Shown: positions 1-10,369 of the stretch, in pieces
Layout: every line of letters starts with the position of its first letter
Numbering within the stretch: position 1 is the stretch's first letter
NCBI GenBank assembly: GCA_002205965.3
Contig: NADL03000688.1
Span: forward strand, 372,001 to 436,000
Direction of reading: 5' to 3'
Origin: Kappaphycus alvarezii
Taxonomy: Eukaryota; Rhodophyta; Florideophyceae; Gigartinales; Solieriaceae
Length of the DNA stretch: 64,000 bases
Notes under the pieces: generated by a model
What the model was told of the DNA's origin: nothing
Database searches by the model: none
What the model saw: only the letters and a program-made list of their open reading frames with translations
Translations under genes and position numbers: made by a program

Positions 1-640
1 CAACCATCGCCATCATCTCCTCATCCTTCAGATATTTCTCAATTTTTTCTCTTATCAGCGTAGCCTCATAATCGTCAGTGTGATAATCTTCTCGTACCCC
101 TGCCCGCGACAAGTAATCTGCGGAGGCGTTCTCACTTCTTGGCCGATAGATGATGTTGAACTGATATTCCGCCGTGAATTTCAACCAACGTGCCATCCGT
201 CCATGCACATCTCTCTTAGTGAAGGCACCTCTTAACGCCTGGTGGTCACTGTATATTGTGAACGGTCCGGCTAGCAGATGGTGCCTGAACTTCTTCAATG
301 AGAAGATGACTGCCAAAACCTCACGCTCGTACGTACTGTGATTTCTCTCCGCCGGTTGCAAAGTACAACTGGCGAACTGAAATGGATGATCATGGCCATC
401 TTCTCCAATCTACGACAAGACCGCTCCAACTGCACCCTTAGACGCATCAGTGTGGACAACGAACGGCTTACTCGCATCTGAAAGGGCTAAAATGGGGGCG
501 CTTCCCATTCGTTTCTTCAATTCGTGGAATGCTACCTCCGACTCTCGGATCCATTGGAAGGGTTCCCGAGCGATGATCAGTTTATGCAGGGGATTTGCAA
601 TTCCTGCAAAGTTTTTATGAAACGCCGGTAATACGAGGCC
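1..640 (-). pseudogene. Ty3/gypsy pol: RNase H and connection (partial, element 1)
   Basis: Read on the minus strand, this is the RNase H part of a gypsy polyprotein, which removes the RNA strand during reverse transcription. Visible family signatures in order are HTDASKGAVGAVL (first catalytic Asp), YEREVLAVI (catalytic Glu), YSDHQALR (catalytic Asp), and the tail GRMARWL...YRPRSENASADYLSR (last Asp). One in-frame stop (plus-strand cta at 410-412) interrupts it between the first Asp and the Glu. The upstream end continues into the reverse transcriptase. The downstream end runs off the window at base 1, so integrase and the 3' LTR are not seen. Assignment to gypsy RNase H is confident; the reading frame is broken, so this is a relic. 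Confidence 0.85.
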
Positions 641-1640
641 ATGCCAAGAAGCGATCTTAGTTCCTTCCTAGAGGTTTCCACTGGAGCATTAACAACGGCA
701 TCCGTCTTCGCCGGGTCTGTCCGCGCCCCCGTTCCGTTGACGATGTGGCCCAACATCTCAATCTCACGCAGTCCAAAGTCACATTTCGAAACTTTCAACT
801 TCAGCCGGAAGCTCTTCCAGCGCGTCAGGACAATTGAAATATGATTCATGTGCCGTCCCAACTCTCGGACTTGATCACTATATTGTCGATGTACACAATC
901 ACAAATGGCAAGTCTCCGAGGACGATTGACGCCATTCTCGCGAATCCTGAAGGACCATTCTTCACGCCGAATGGCATGACCACAAAGAATGACGCGCCGA
1001 ACTTGCAACGAAACGTCGTGAACTCTTGCACATTTTCATGGAGCCTAATGTTCCAATACCCTGTGAACAAATCTAATTTGGTGAAGACCCCTCCACCCCT
1101 CATTTCATTAATCAGTTCCTTAATGTTTTGAAGGGGCCACTTATCAGCTTTCATTCGCCGGCTCAATGGGCGCTATTCGACGCAAAACCTTTGTTCCCCA
1201 TCCTTCTCCTGTGCGATTAATCCTGCGAAACCCCAAGGCGATTGCGATGGCTTGATGATCCCTGCTTCCAACATCTTTTCCACTTCCTTCCTCACAACCT
1301 CATTATGCACGGCAGGCATCCTTCTAGCCCGCTCAAAAATCGGTGTATAATCTGCGAGCTCAAACGTATGTACAAAAGGAACTTTGCTTGGCTTGATGTC
1401 TTCGATGCTCCATGCCACGACCGGTTCCTCTGTGCTTTCGAGAAGCATCTCTGTCAGTTCCTTCTGAAGAGCGATAGGCATACCTCTGATGGACTCACAC
1501 AAAATTTTGGCCCGTTCTTTCGGAAGCAGTCGTACTTCGGGCACTTCGATGACGGAGTTAGCCTCTATTCCACGATGAGCGGTCCGGGTCACTTTGACCC
1601 TTTCTGCCAGCTCCTCTTGTACTACGATCACATACTCCTC
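577..1640 (-). pseudogene. Ty3/gypsy reverse transcriptase with YIDN active site (element 1)
   Basis: Reverse transcriptase domain of the minus-strand gypsy element, split over three reading frames. The N-terminal part (1173-1631) ends in a typical primer-grip approach, EVEKMLEAGIIKPSQSPW. The palm (846-1166) shows motif A, FTKLDLFTGYWNIRL, with its Asp intact, and the VMPFG turn. Motif C reads VYIDN where the family has YxDD, so the second catalytic Asp is Asn. The thumb and connection (577-1008) show LGHIVNGTGARTDPAKTDAV and SLLGMASYYRRFIK. Several frame changes plus the YIDN change argue for an inactive copy. The order protease-RT-RNase H places it in the gypsy (Metaviridae-type) class. 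Confidence 0.88.
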
Positions 1641-1932
1641 TTCCTCTGACGTATCATCGCCAACCTGCGCTTCAATACCAATAGTAACTATTCCTCTGGT
1701 CCTCCATCGTCGTATTCACTGTCATCACTCGTGAACTCCGCGCCTTCCTCTCCCAATTCTTCAAGTCATTCGTTCAACAATGGTAAGGTAGTTTTGATTG
1801 GACCGGTTCCGATACTGAAGGTAACCGTATGTCGGCGCAAGTCTATCTCGACACCAGGGGCCTCCATTGCTGGTGCTTCAACTAGTGAATCGAATGGAGT
1901 CTCTGCTAGTACGAGGAAAGTAAGTGGCACTT

Positions 1933-2352
1933 TTATGGGCCCCAACGATCCCGGAACTCCAACAACCTCCCCAATGGTATTTGCGGCACCTCCATCAGCA
2001 ACGGTAATTCTTCGAGCATCTCGGATGGGTTCAATCGCAATTGACTACAAAAATTCTGCGACATAATGTTCGGGAATGCTCCAGTATCAATGATGGCACG
2101 AATGCTGCTTACAAACACACCACATCGCACCATCTTCAGTCGAATTTTAGTCTCTCTTGGTGGCACGCAGCCTTGGGGATTCCGTGTCTCTGACAGCACC
2201 ACCTGTCGGTCCCGTTCAGGTTCCCACTCAGCATCCCTTTCGTCATTACCAGAATGGTAGCCCGCTTCTTCATTTGCGAAAGCCACTCTGCCCGGTGCAT
2301 TGCGCAAAAACCTGCGGAGTACCTTCTCAGCGTTCTTCGTGTCTCCTCTCAA
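1933..2352 (-). pseudogene. Ty3/gypsy aspartic protease (element 1)
   Basis: Retroviral-type aspartic protease that would cut the polyprotein. The motif AIIDTGAFPNIMS is the expected D-T-G-A active-site strand, and the preceding hydrophobic strand is also visible. It lies between the zinc-knuckle gag region and the RT, as in gypsy elements. The frame is open for about 140 codons but is not continuous with gag upstream or with RT downstream. The catalytic triad itself looks intact, unlike the equivalent site in the other two gypsy copies of this window. Confidence 0.75.
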
Positions 2353-2464
2353 AAAGCTGGCCGAAGCTGATTCCGGAATTTTCCTGTGAAAGGCTCGCGA
2401 TCACGTCGTACTGACCTACGAATCATTCGAATTTTCGTGTTGCTCCCTTCCTTTCCGCCTTTTT

Positions 2465-3331
2465 CTAAGCCTTGGATGTGCGACGAACTTTCTGTCCAAT
2501 TTCCGTAGATAATTTACTCCTTAGTTCCGGCTTTAGGAGGTTTGGAATCGTTCTCGGCCGATAATCACTAGCGACCCTCTTCAGCAACGCTCCACCATCT
2601 CTTCCTCTCTTAATAACATTCAACTGTTCCCTCTCAATGGCCTTAGCGTTCTCCTCCTCTGTAATAACCGTGACTTGGTCCCCGTTTCCTCTTGTCGGGT
2701 CACGCGAAGGAAGATCCTTCCGACCGTCTTCTTCTTTCCGAAGATCTTCTTTCTTCCAGCAGTCGGACGAGGTATGTCTTCTCTTGCCGCAAAAATAACA
2801 AGACTGAGGCTCAACTTTTCCTCCCCTTCCTTTCTCCAACACCCTGCCTCCACGTGACCTGCATTCCCACAGTATGAACAGCGTGGCCTCTCCGACGGAA
2901 CTCTATCCAATTGCTCCACGCGGTCTATCTTTCCCGACTGCCTTCCGTCTGAGGTCCACTTCTTCATTAGAGGGGACAGTTTGACTACCTTGACCAACAG
3001 ATGATCAACCTTTTTCTCCATCGAAGGTTCCCGTAGAGGCCTCGTGTCATCCGTAACGTCCTGTTTTTTCAGCTCTATCGAATGAAACTCGTGACTGCTC
3101 GTCTTCATGGTTGTTAGCGAATCGGCTTCTGGAAAGAGCGTAGTTAAAGAGAACATTCCTTAGTTCCTCGTAAGTCTTTGGTGCATGCAACAGCAGAAAT
3201 CTGTGGATGTTCTCCATAAAAACAGTAGCCTTAGTCAGAAAGGGCATTTTCTGCTTATTGTTAAACACAGCTTGCTCGTAGGCCGCATCAGCGTCCTTAA
3301 CGAATTTATCAAGGTCCGTTGATAGCCTCAT
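2465..3331 (-). pseudogene. Ty3/gypsy gag with two CCHC zinc knuckles (element 1)
   Basis: Nucleocapsid and capsid end of gag on the minus strand, in two overlapping frames. Two CX2CX4HX4C zinc knuckles are visible: CSYCGNAGHVEAGC in the frame ending at 2620 and CYFCGKRRHTSSDC in the frame ending at 2465. These bind the element's RNA during particle assembly. Upstream (3047-3331) a stretch containing YEELRNVLFNYALSRSRF looks like capsid helix. Because the knuckles fall in different frames, at least one frameshift is present. A further fragment at 3499-3690 could be the gag start, but I could not tie it to a family signature. Confidence 0.7.
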
Positions 3332-3339
3332 CCGAGGGA

Positions 3340-3886
3340 AACAGCGTTTTCCACGGCTCTCCTCGACTCTTGCTTTCTCTTGAACTCTTTCTTTAGTACC
3401 TTGCTGACGGTCTCAAAATCCCTCTGCATTGGAAAGTTTACTAATCACGGCGAACCCTTTGTACCAAAACTCGAATGCCTCCCCACGAAGAAATATGATT
3501 AGCGCCCTTGCCTTCTCCTCAAGTGAGCTCTATGGCTTAGCAACACGTAGAGGAGGAAGTATTCAATATCTTGCCCATTTGTCCCGCCAAACATAACCAT
3601 ACTTGAACTCGGTAAGGACATAGCTGATGCCCTCGACAGAAGTACCAGATGTGAGTCGCAGTATGGCTCCCCCTTTTCTTTTCGCAACAAAACCGTACAC
3701 TAAATACACTCTAAAATACCACTACCAGATTCGGACCTCCCCCACTACTCAACAGAGGTTAGCAAACTGAATTCCAGCTCAATCCCATTCTTCCGCAGGG
3801 AGTGGTCCGAATTGGTTCAACCCAAATAATATCGCCACGTGTAGGTGGTTGCGCTAACAATATATTCGATCGATTAGTTGAAAAGT
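3340..3886. other. 5' region of gypsy element 1, LTR not resolved
   Basis: This stretch lies upstream of gag of the minus-strand element and should hold its leader and 5' LTR. I found no second copy of it in the window, because the other LTR would be beyond base 1. Its boundaries therefore cannot be set. No gene is visible. Confidence 0.35.
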
Positions 3887-3975
3887 GGGGGGGAAATTGG
3901 GGTGCTTTACTGATTATGGATGCAGGACGGCTATTTTCCGAAGACTAGGGGGGACAGGTGTCTGTATTGGAAAGT
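3887..3975 (+). repeat. Left terminal inverted repeat of element A
   Basis: Inverted partner of 4915-5003. Outer bases are a seven-G run, then AAATTGGGGTGC. It matches the consensus terminus found about ten times in the window. Confidence 0.8.
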
Positions 3976-4284
3976 CTGGAAATGGGGCCGAGTCATGAGG
4001 TACTACCTCATAGGGCTGGTGTGAGGCCAGCCCTGTGAGCATCAAAAAAGTGGCGGAAGGCATTATTCTACAGCGTAATCGTAAGGAATTCATTTTTATG
4101 CTTGCATACTTTTAAAAACGAGCTATGCGGCCGGTTGCACTATAGCTCCGAATTAATAGTCTCAACTACTACCCTTGAATTTACACTGGACATTGGAATT
4201 TCCCAGAACGCCTAATCTTTGCTCTGTTCGCAGGAAATAAGACACACATTGCTCCCAAAGCTTTCTCCGTCTGACTCGAATATT

Positions 4285-4960
4285 ATTGCCAGGTAAAGTT
4301 CTTCGCCCCCAACACCCCGTGCCCCAGCAGCGACTGCCCGGAAACCCTGCGCATCTTCGGTGACCACCTCAAGCACTGCTTGCATGGCCGAGATCGAATG
4401 GATCGTGACTAACGCCAGGTTACGGTCCTCACGTCGGACTTACCAAAGGCCGCGCGGCACCCGTTCATGAAGCCCCGTCCCAATGGCCAACATCGCACAA
4501 GGCCAGACATTATGGCTATGGGTACTACCGGAGGGACAGACTTTTTCGACGTTACACGCGTCAATCCACTTACTCCCTCCACCACAGGGGCCGTTGCTTC
4601 AGCCCCTTGACATCTCTAAACGCTGCGAAACGGTCAAAGTTCAGGAGGTATCAAAACCTCATCACCACGCATGCCAGGTCCCGACTGATCCCAGTGCCGA
4701 TATCCACTCTAGGCGGGTGGTACCCGTACGCATTCGCGGTGCTGACAGACGTAGCTAGGCACGTCTCCGTACGAGCCATGGAGACCTTCGGGCGGGTGCG
4801 ATCTCTTCTTGTGCAAAGACACGCTGCGGGGACGGTTTCGTACAACGCAGCATGCCTTACGGCTGGCCTCCCACCAGCCCTGTCAGTTCATACATCACGA
4901 CTCTGCCTCGTTTACAGACTCTTTAATACACAGACCTCCCCCCTAGTCTTTCGAAAATAG
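4285..4960 (+). pseudogene. R2-like restriction-like endonuclease (RLE) C-terminus, copy A
   Basis: Translation from 4320 shows a Cys/His cluster (CPSSDC then GDHLKHC), followed in the same frame by KAARHPF and RPDIMAMGTTGGTDFFDV. The last gives PD-x13-D, with Asp codons at 4506 and 4548. This combination matches the endonuclease domain of R2-like non-LTR retrotransposon proteins. A stop at 4410 and a frame change near 4603 break it. After the break the gene end reads TSLNAAKRSKFRRY, then PISTLGGWYPYAFAVLTDVA and RHAAGTVSYNAACLTAGL. The usual RHD after the Cys/His cluster is degraded to DRD. No RT domain is present, so the copy is 5'-truncated. Confidence 0.75.
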
Positions 4961-5003
4961 CCCTCCTGCATCCCTAATCAGTAAGGCACCCCAATTTCCC
5001 CCC
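4915..5003 (-). repeat. Right terminal inverted repeat of element A
   Basis: Inverted partner of 3887-3975, ending in a six-C run. It lies within and just beyond the end of the RLE reading frame. Confidence 0.8.
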
Positions 5004-5097
5004 TTCGCAGGAAATCAACCCTATGAAACCCTAGTGTGCCGAGGCCTCTCGGCACAAGAATCATCAGATCTGCGAGTTACCATTATTCCTGATTTTT

Positions 5098-5225
5098 GAG
5101 GGGGAAGATTTGGATGTTTTAATTATGGAAGATGTCTTCGTTTATATCCCTAAGAGGAAAACTTGAGGTGTTAATGATTGAAAAATTGGTTAGCCTATGT
5201 TCCCAAGCGCATCAAATAATTGGTG
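5098..5225 (+). repeat. Two nested family termini, 5098 and 5152
   Basis: Two successive copies of the family terminus lie 54 bases apart in the same orientation. One starts GAGGGGAAGATTTGGATG at about 5098; the other starts GAGGAAAACTTGAGGTG at about 5152. The inner one continues with a stretch shared with the terminus at 46394, including CGCATCAAATAATTGGT. Such nesting suggests that one copy landed in or beside the end of another. Confidence 0.6.
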
Positions 5226-5577
5226 CTAGCCTTCGACTCACTTGGATCGCCGTCTGCGACGACGTCGAAGGTAATCGACGAACACGCGGCCGCTGTCGCA
5301 ACCCACAGCGGATGCTCGACGGGAGGAGTGAAGACTTGGCTTTATCAGCAGCTTAGTTGTGCGATTTGGTCCACTTGTGCCGCGTCTGTAATATGTCGCA
5401 CCCCGCAACATGCAGAGTTTAGCCACCCTATTCAAACCTGATTGTTTTAGGTTGGTTGCAGTGGGGTATTCAGGACTTTGCATGTTGCATATGCATGTGT
5501 CTGTGGTAAAGAAATACTATATTGTTACAAATGGTCAGCATGAAGGAACAAGGAAACGGAATTAATCCGTCTCAATG

Positions 5578-5890
5578 TCGCTAGAAGAATGTCTCGAGGC
5601 CAGCCAGCAGGCAGGCCGCGCTTGACGTGGCAGCGGCCACGGCGTGCCGTTGCATGAATATCCCGCGAACCTTCCCGTATGATTCCATGGCCCTGACTGC
5701 AACGCTTCTTGCCACTTCGGCCATGACGGCGTAAGCGTGTGGATGCCAATCGCCGAGAATGGATATGGGCACGGGGGCGAGTCTACCTCGAGAGGAAGTA
5801 GCAATGAAGGGTTGATACTTTCTGTGCTTCGCCTCTCGGGCTGCGTTATGGGAGGTCAATGGGTTGAACGTTTTGACTATACGTGAGTGC
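5578..5890 (-). pseudogene. RLE C-terminus, copy B
   Basis: Minus-strand gene end closely related to copy A. It reads FNPLTSHNAAREAKHRKYQ, then PISILGDWHPHAYAVMAEVA, AMESYGKVRGIFMQRHA and SAACLLAGLETFF before a stop near 5581. The frame is open for about 92 codons, with no PD-x13-D core, because the copy stops making sense upstream of about 5890. It points towards the termini at 5098 and 5152. The interval to the outer terminus is about 430 bases, similar to copy F. Confidence 0.7.
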
Positions 5891-6045
5891 CTCAGACGAG
5901 CAAATTGTAAGAGTACTGTGTTCGAAAAAGTTTGGGTGATCTTTGATACTGCAGCGGTCAGAGTGTCTCCACTTGTTTGGTCGGATGGACGTTTATTGAA
6001 AGGACTCCCAACAAGGGACCGACGTGGGCCATACCATTGGTGATT

Positions 6046-6105
6046 GGGGGAAATTTGGGGTGTTTTTAATCCATGAAAAATGAGGTCTGCTGTTCCCTGA
6101 GGGAT
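6046..6105 (+). repeat. Family terminus, left end beside copy C
   Basis: Starts GGGGGAAATTTGGGGTGT, the best match to the consensus terminus. Its inverted partner is at 12711-12769, on the far side of the inserted gypsy element. Confidence 0.7.
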
Positions 6106-6164
6106 GTCGTGATGTGGGTAAAAGCTTACAATGTAAATGATCGACGGGAAGCCGTCAAAACGCT

Positions 6165-6256
6165 AGAAAACTGGCTGGAGACCAGCCAACAGGCATGCCG
6201 GATTGGACATCGCTGCCGCTGCGGCATGACGTTGTGTTAAGTGTTGGTGTCGGTCG
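6165..6256 (-). pseudogene. RLE C-terminus, copy C (cut by gypsy insertion)
   Basis: Only the last thirty or so codons remain. On the minus strand they read LTQRHAAAAAM then ACLLAGL before the stop. The reading frame runs straight into the LTR boundary at 6257, so the gypsy element 2 insertion, or the 5' truncation, lies exactly there. Together with copy D at 12420 it forms an outward-facing pair. Confidence 0.6.
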
Positions 6257-6499
6257 TGTTGTCTGTTTATTCGGGCGCATCCGGCGCTTCGTCTACATAA
6301 ACTTATATATATATATATAGGTTATATAGGCAAGCGCCGAATTTCGTATGGCCAAAGGGCGGTCGGCGGTTCCTAGAAAACAAATAAATTTCAGCACTGT
6401 AGTCTAAAAATACAATTATAGCTCGTACAGTACAGTATTGTACTGTACTGTACTTAAAAATAATTGAAACAACCCAGAATCCAAAATATATCCCCATCA
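6257..6499 (-). repeat. 3' LTR of gypsy element 2
   Basis: TG...CA-bounded, about 243 bases, repeated at 12190-12418. Both copies carry CTCGTACAGTACAGTATTG and the neighbouring short palindrome with 13-base arms. This copy has a longer TA run (6304-6321) than its partner. Confidence 0.8.
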
Positions 6500-6599
6500 C
6501 CACCCGCCTCCAAAACGGACCACGGGGCCGCATACTGTAGTGTACGTTTCAGTATTTAAAATTACCAGTCCTTCCAGCCCTTCAAATCCGAGCCTCGAC

Positions 6600-6910
6600 A
6601 CCACCACTCCTGCTTCGCCGGCCTTGCTCTCGGCTTGTGTGCCTGTGTGCCTTCTTCGGCTTGTACGCTTCCTCTGCTTGTGCGCTTCCCCGGCTTGAGC
6701 GCCTCCTCGGCTTGCACGCCTTGTTGATGGTTAGCTCTGTAGGCTTACGCGCCTCGAGTCTTGTGTACCCTTTGGCTTGTCCGCCTTGTATCTCGTGCAA
6801 TCTTGTACGGCTTGTTGCTGGTTCGCTGTATGGGCTTGTGCGCCTTGTGTCTCGTCAAGGCTTGTACGCCTGTTCGGCTGGTGTGCCTTCTTTTCTCGAT
6901 CGCCTTGTTG
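6600..6910. repeat. Imperfect tandem repeat in the 3' region of element 2
   Basis: Many diverged units of about 15 to 25 bases built on GGCTTGTGCGCCTT. They lie between integrase and the 3' LTR of the minus-strand element. On the minus strand the repeat would encode a Lys/Arg/His-rich tail, but no continuous frame from integrase reaches it. Confidence 0.6.
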
Positions 6911-7539
6911 TCTCGTGCCTCTACTCACCATCTTATTCTCCTCAGCTAGTGGTGGCACAGCGACGGTGACGCGGAAGCTGAGAAGTACGGAGGTGCAATT
7001 TCAGGCTGCCTGTATACTCTTGGAAGCTGATCTTTAGTTGTGCACTAACACCGCAATAGCGAAGACGAAGCAGTTGGAGAGGTTGCGCACAGGAGTAACG
7101 CAAAGGGTCGCTGGAGAAGATCGGCGAGAATGTCGAGGGAAGTGGACTCTGGAGCTTAGTCGTACGTTGAAGGTTAGTCCAAGTTATTTACGGTTACAAG
7201 GTCATGTCACAGCCGTGATGGAACGCAATCGAAGGTGAAGGGTAATGTGGGTAGCTTCACACGGTAGGCTCATGGTGATTAGACAGGTTCCATCAATCGA
7301 TTGCCTTCCACGTTGTACTTAATTTGTTCTATTTATCTCGGACGTTCTTGATATCTCTTAGAACATTATTCATCAACAATGGGAGGGTGATCAATGAAGA
7401 CCTTGGAGGCATGCGGATGAAACCAACAAAACAAACGTATTACTCAAACGATAAAAAGACGTCTTATTCAAACAAACAGAAGACAAGTTCTGCTAAAGGG
7501 TAACTTTGCGATCACAATGATCCGCGAGAATGAAGTGTA
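6911..7539. other. Non-coding interval inside gypsy element 2
   Basis: Lies between integrase and the repeat array. I see no domain signature on either strand and no open frame that continues the polyprotein. Confidence 0.4.
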
Positions 7540-8800
7540 CTAATTTTGCACGTTACTGGGGCGGACCACAAAGGTAACCAAACGCCTTGCGTGGATGGCA
7601 CGTCGGGAGTGACGTCCACCATACGAGGTCAGCCAATACCTCGGGTGATCACTTTTCCATATTCGGCACGGCCCGGAGTATCTCGATTTGAAAGCTGGCC
7701 ATAAAACTGTTATCGGCAAGGCCGCCCCATGTGCGACAAGGACCCGGTCGCCTACTTTGAACCCTACAGGTTCCGTGAATGCCTTGTTTCTCAATACAAT
7801 CTCTTGTTCATCCCTTCTTCGTGCCCGGAGTGCCACGTTTGCCAACAACTCCAATCGTCGATGGTTCTCCGAGGCGTTGGAAATTAGAGCTATCACCTCT
7901 GATGATTCCATGCGCTGGCACAACTCCGTACATCAACTCGAACGGGGATGCTCCGGAGGCGAGACGACGACGACGGTATACATACAAAACTTTTGGCAAG
8001 GTCTACTCCCAATTCATTCCCTGACCTAGAACCATTTTCTTGACGGAAGTTTTGACGGTGCGTACTATCCTCTCGGCCCTACCATTCCAAATGGCGGCGC
8101 AGGCCAGAACAGTGCTCCAAGAGGTTCCGTGTTTCCCCAAAAAGGAGATAAGAGAAGCAGCGGTGAAGCATCCAGCATTGTCGGATAAAATGGTCCTTGG
8201 GGGACCAAAGTGGAACAAAATTTCCTTCTCTATGAACTGAGTAACAGTCCTGGTCGAATAATATTCTGTGCCCAAAGCGGTTGACCAATTCGTTAAATGC
8301 TATACCGCAATGAGCAAAAACTTCTTCCCGTCCTTCGACTTCGGGAGCGGCTCGGCGAAATCGGTCGAATAAGTCTCGAATATGTTTGAGAGCGGTAATT
8401 TCAGGCTTGTACGGTAAAATTGAATCAGTTTGGTTTTCTGACATCCCTCGCGACCTTTGACGCAGTTTTGGATGTCTTTATGTATATACGGTCACTAGTA
8501 GCGGTCAGAAATGAACTTTTTCGTTGTTTCGGTGTCCCAGTGTCTAATATCGTCGTAGAAGTTGTGGAGAATCGACGCCCTATCCTCAAATAAGGGAACA
8601 GTCTTGAGTCCCATTTTCGTGCATCGTAGTAGCTTTCACTCCCAAACAATGAAACGCTTCGCCATACGCTTGATTGCACGCCTCTTAGTTTCGTCTTCCT
8701 CTTCGATCTTGAACTACTGCAGATGAAGAGCGACCTCGGTAAGCTGGGATTCCAATGAACGCCCCTCCGCGACAGAGATTGAACCAACAGTTGCAACCAA
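7540..8800 (-). pseudogene. Ty3/gypsy integrase (element 2)
   Basis: Integrase inserts the cDNA copy. On the minus strand the catalytic core shows STDFAEPLPKSKDGKKF (first Asp), TILSDNAGCF (second Asp) and NGRAERIVRTVK (Glu), so the D-D-E triad is recognisable, although spread over several frames and with an in-frame stop. The C-terminal part (7540-7923) shows VGDRVLVAHGAALP, then FKSRYSGPCRIW and RAIHARRLVTFV, typical of the integrase tail. I see no chromodomain after it. Confidence 0.8.
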
Positions 8801-8849
8801 GTTTCCTTCGTCTACGCCTGTGGAAGGTTTGGAACCAGTAGGGACGGCT

Positions 8850-9410
8850 CGCGACAGTTAGTTTGCGTCGCCATTATTTGCACCCGGTCTATACTCTACT
8901 TCGAACTCGTATTCAGCCGTAAAGTCCATCCAACGCGCCAACCTTCCATAGATATCGTTCTTTTTAAAGACTTAGCAAAGGGCTTGATGATAGGTAACCA
9001 TCCTTAATGGCTTTGTCGACAACAGGTATACCCTTAACTTCCGCAAGGATAAATTTACCGCTAGAGCTTCCCTTTCACATGCAGAATAGTTCTTCTCAGC
9101 CGAATTCATGGTGCGGCTAGCATACTGAACGGGGTGTATCCTCCCTTCTTCCTTTTTCTGGGCGTGGACTGCCCATACTGCGACGCTTTAAGCGTCAGTT
9201 TGCACTATAAATGAGGAGTCGAAGTCTGTAAATGCCAGAACCGGTGGATTGGTGAGCTTCGATTTCAAAGTCTCGAATGCCTCCATCATTTCCTCTAGCC
9301 AGTTGAATTTCTTACCACTAGACGTAGAAGCATGTAATGCGGCCGAAATTTTGGCGAAGCCACGAATAAAACGGATGTAATATACGCCAAGTCCAAGGAA
9401 ATCGTGCAAC
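8850..9410 (-). pseudogene. Ty3/gypsy RNase H and connection (element 2)
   Basis: Minus-strand fragments show FLGLGVYYIRFIRGFAKI, then PPVLAFTDFDSSFIVQTDA (first catalytic Asp), and further on GRLARWMDFTAEYEF with a tail YRPGANNGDAN and a degenerate LSR. Stops and frame changes occur in between. It joins the RT upstream and integrase downstream. Confidence 0.75.
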
Positions 9411-9533
9411 TCAGTCTTATCCTTCGGAACCGGTGATTCCTTGATGGTCTTAATCTTTTCTTCGTCGAGGTGAACTCATTTCTTGTCAACTCTGTGTCCT
9501 AGCGACTTCACAGCTGGTTTCGCAAAGTCACAC

Positions 9534-10127
9534 TTAGAGATCTTGAGCTTCAAATCCTGTCTTTCCGATAGCGTCGAAAATCATATATATGTGATCAATG
9601 TGCTCCTTGACGGAGTTATAAAAGAGGACGACATCGTCTAGATAAACGTGGGCAAAGGGGATGTCCCGAAAAACATAGTCCATTATGCGCTGAAAAGTTG
9701 ACTGCGCATTCATGAGACCAAAGGGCATAACATCAAACTTGAACGTCCCGTAACGGTAAACAAAGGTAGTAATCTCCTTACAATTTTCACTCATGCGAAC
9801 CTGCCAGTATCCTGGGAGCAAGTCGAGGGTAGGGAACACCGAGCAACCCTTTAGGTCATCGAATATTTCTTCTACCTTGGGCAGAGGCCAACGATCGGCC
9901 TTCATATTGCGGTTCAAAGTGCCGTGGTCCGCACAGAATCTGGGCTTTACGTCCTTCTTGGAGTCAATCACTACAGGAAAGGACCATGCAGAACACGCTG
10001 GGGTAATAATTCCTGCTTCCAACATCTTATCAACTTCTTGTCGGACCGTATCGTTGTGACGCGGAGCCAGGGGATGAGCTCTGTGGTAAACTGTATTTTG
10101 GTCCTTTGGCTCAAACTTGTGTTCCAC
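9534..10127 (-). pseudogene. Ty3/gypsy reverse transcriptase (element 2)
   Basis: A 197-codon open stretch covers fingers and palm. Motif A reads FPTLDLLPGYWQV and motif C reads VYLDDVVLF, so both catalytic Asp sites are intact. DVMPFGLMNAQSTFQ is the usual turn before motif C. It is the best-preserved domain of element 2, but it is separated by frame changes from protease upstream and RNase H downstream. Confidence 0.88.
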
Positions 10128-10369
10128 TGAAACTGCGGCTGGACGGAGCTCGTCAATCTTCCAAGCAAATATGCCATTGCTTTGCGGAGGGAATCGTTTA
10201 TTCGCGCTTGGTCTTCTTCTCGAAGGTGCGCTAGACGAGCCCTCAGAGTGCCACGAACTTCGTCTTCACCTTCATTGGTGGTGCTTTCTCCGCCGGGATT
10301 CTTCTTATCTTCTTGTTCCGCGACGTCTCCGCGGATGAACAAAACAATTTCTTCTTCGGATGAATCCGA

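Larger units (their letters stand above)
3887..5003 (+). mobile_element. Element A: 1.1-kb TIR element carrying a broken RLE gene end
   Basis: The first roughly 88 bases (3887-3975) and the last roughly 88 bases (4915-5003) are inverted copies of each other with only scattered differences. Each starts with a run of G followed by AAATTGGGGTGC. The inverted similarity runs further inward on the left, where about 20 bases near 4012-4034 match the inverse of the gene end near 4866-4886. Between the ends lies the C-terminal part of an RLE protein gene on the plus strand. No target duplication is obvious: the left flank is AAAAGT and the right flank is TTCGCA. It is a short non-autonomous or truncated copy of the family also present at 5098, 6046, 12769, 16807-18125 and 46394. 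Confidence 0.75.

Noticed and set aside
3881..5010. Target-site duplication for element A
   Set aside because: Left flank AAAAGT and right flank TTCGCA share no convincing direct repeat.
6637..6969. Cys/Leu-rich plus-strand frame resembling a membrane protein
   Set aside because: It is encoded by the imperfect tandem repeat of element 2, on the strand opposite to the element's genes.
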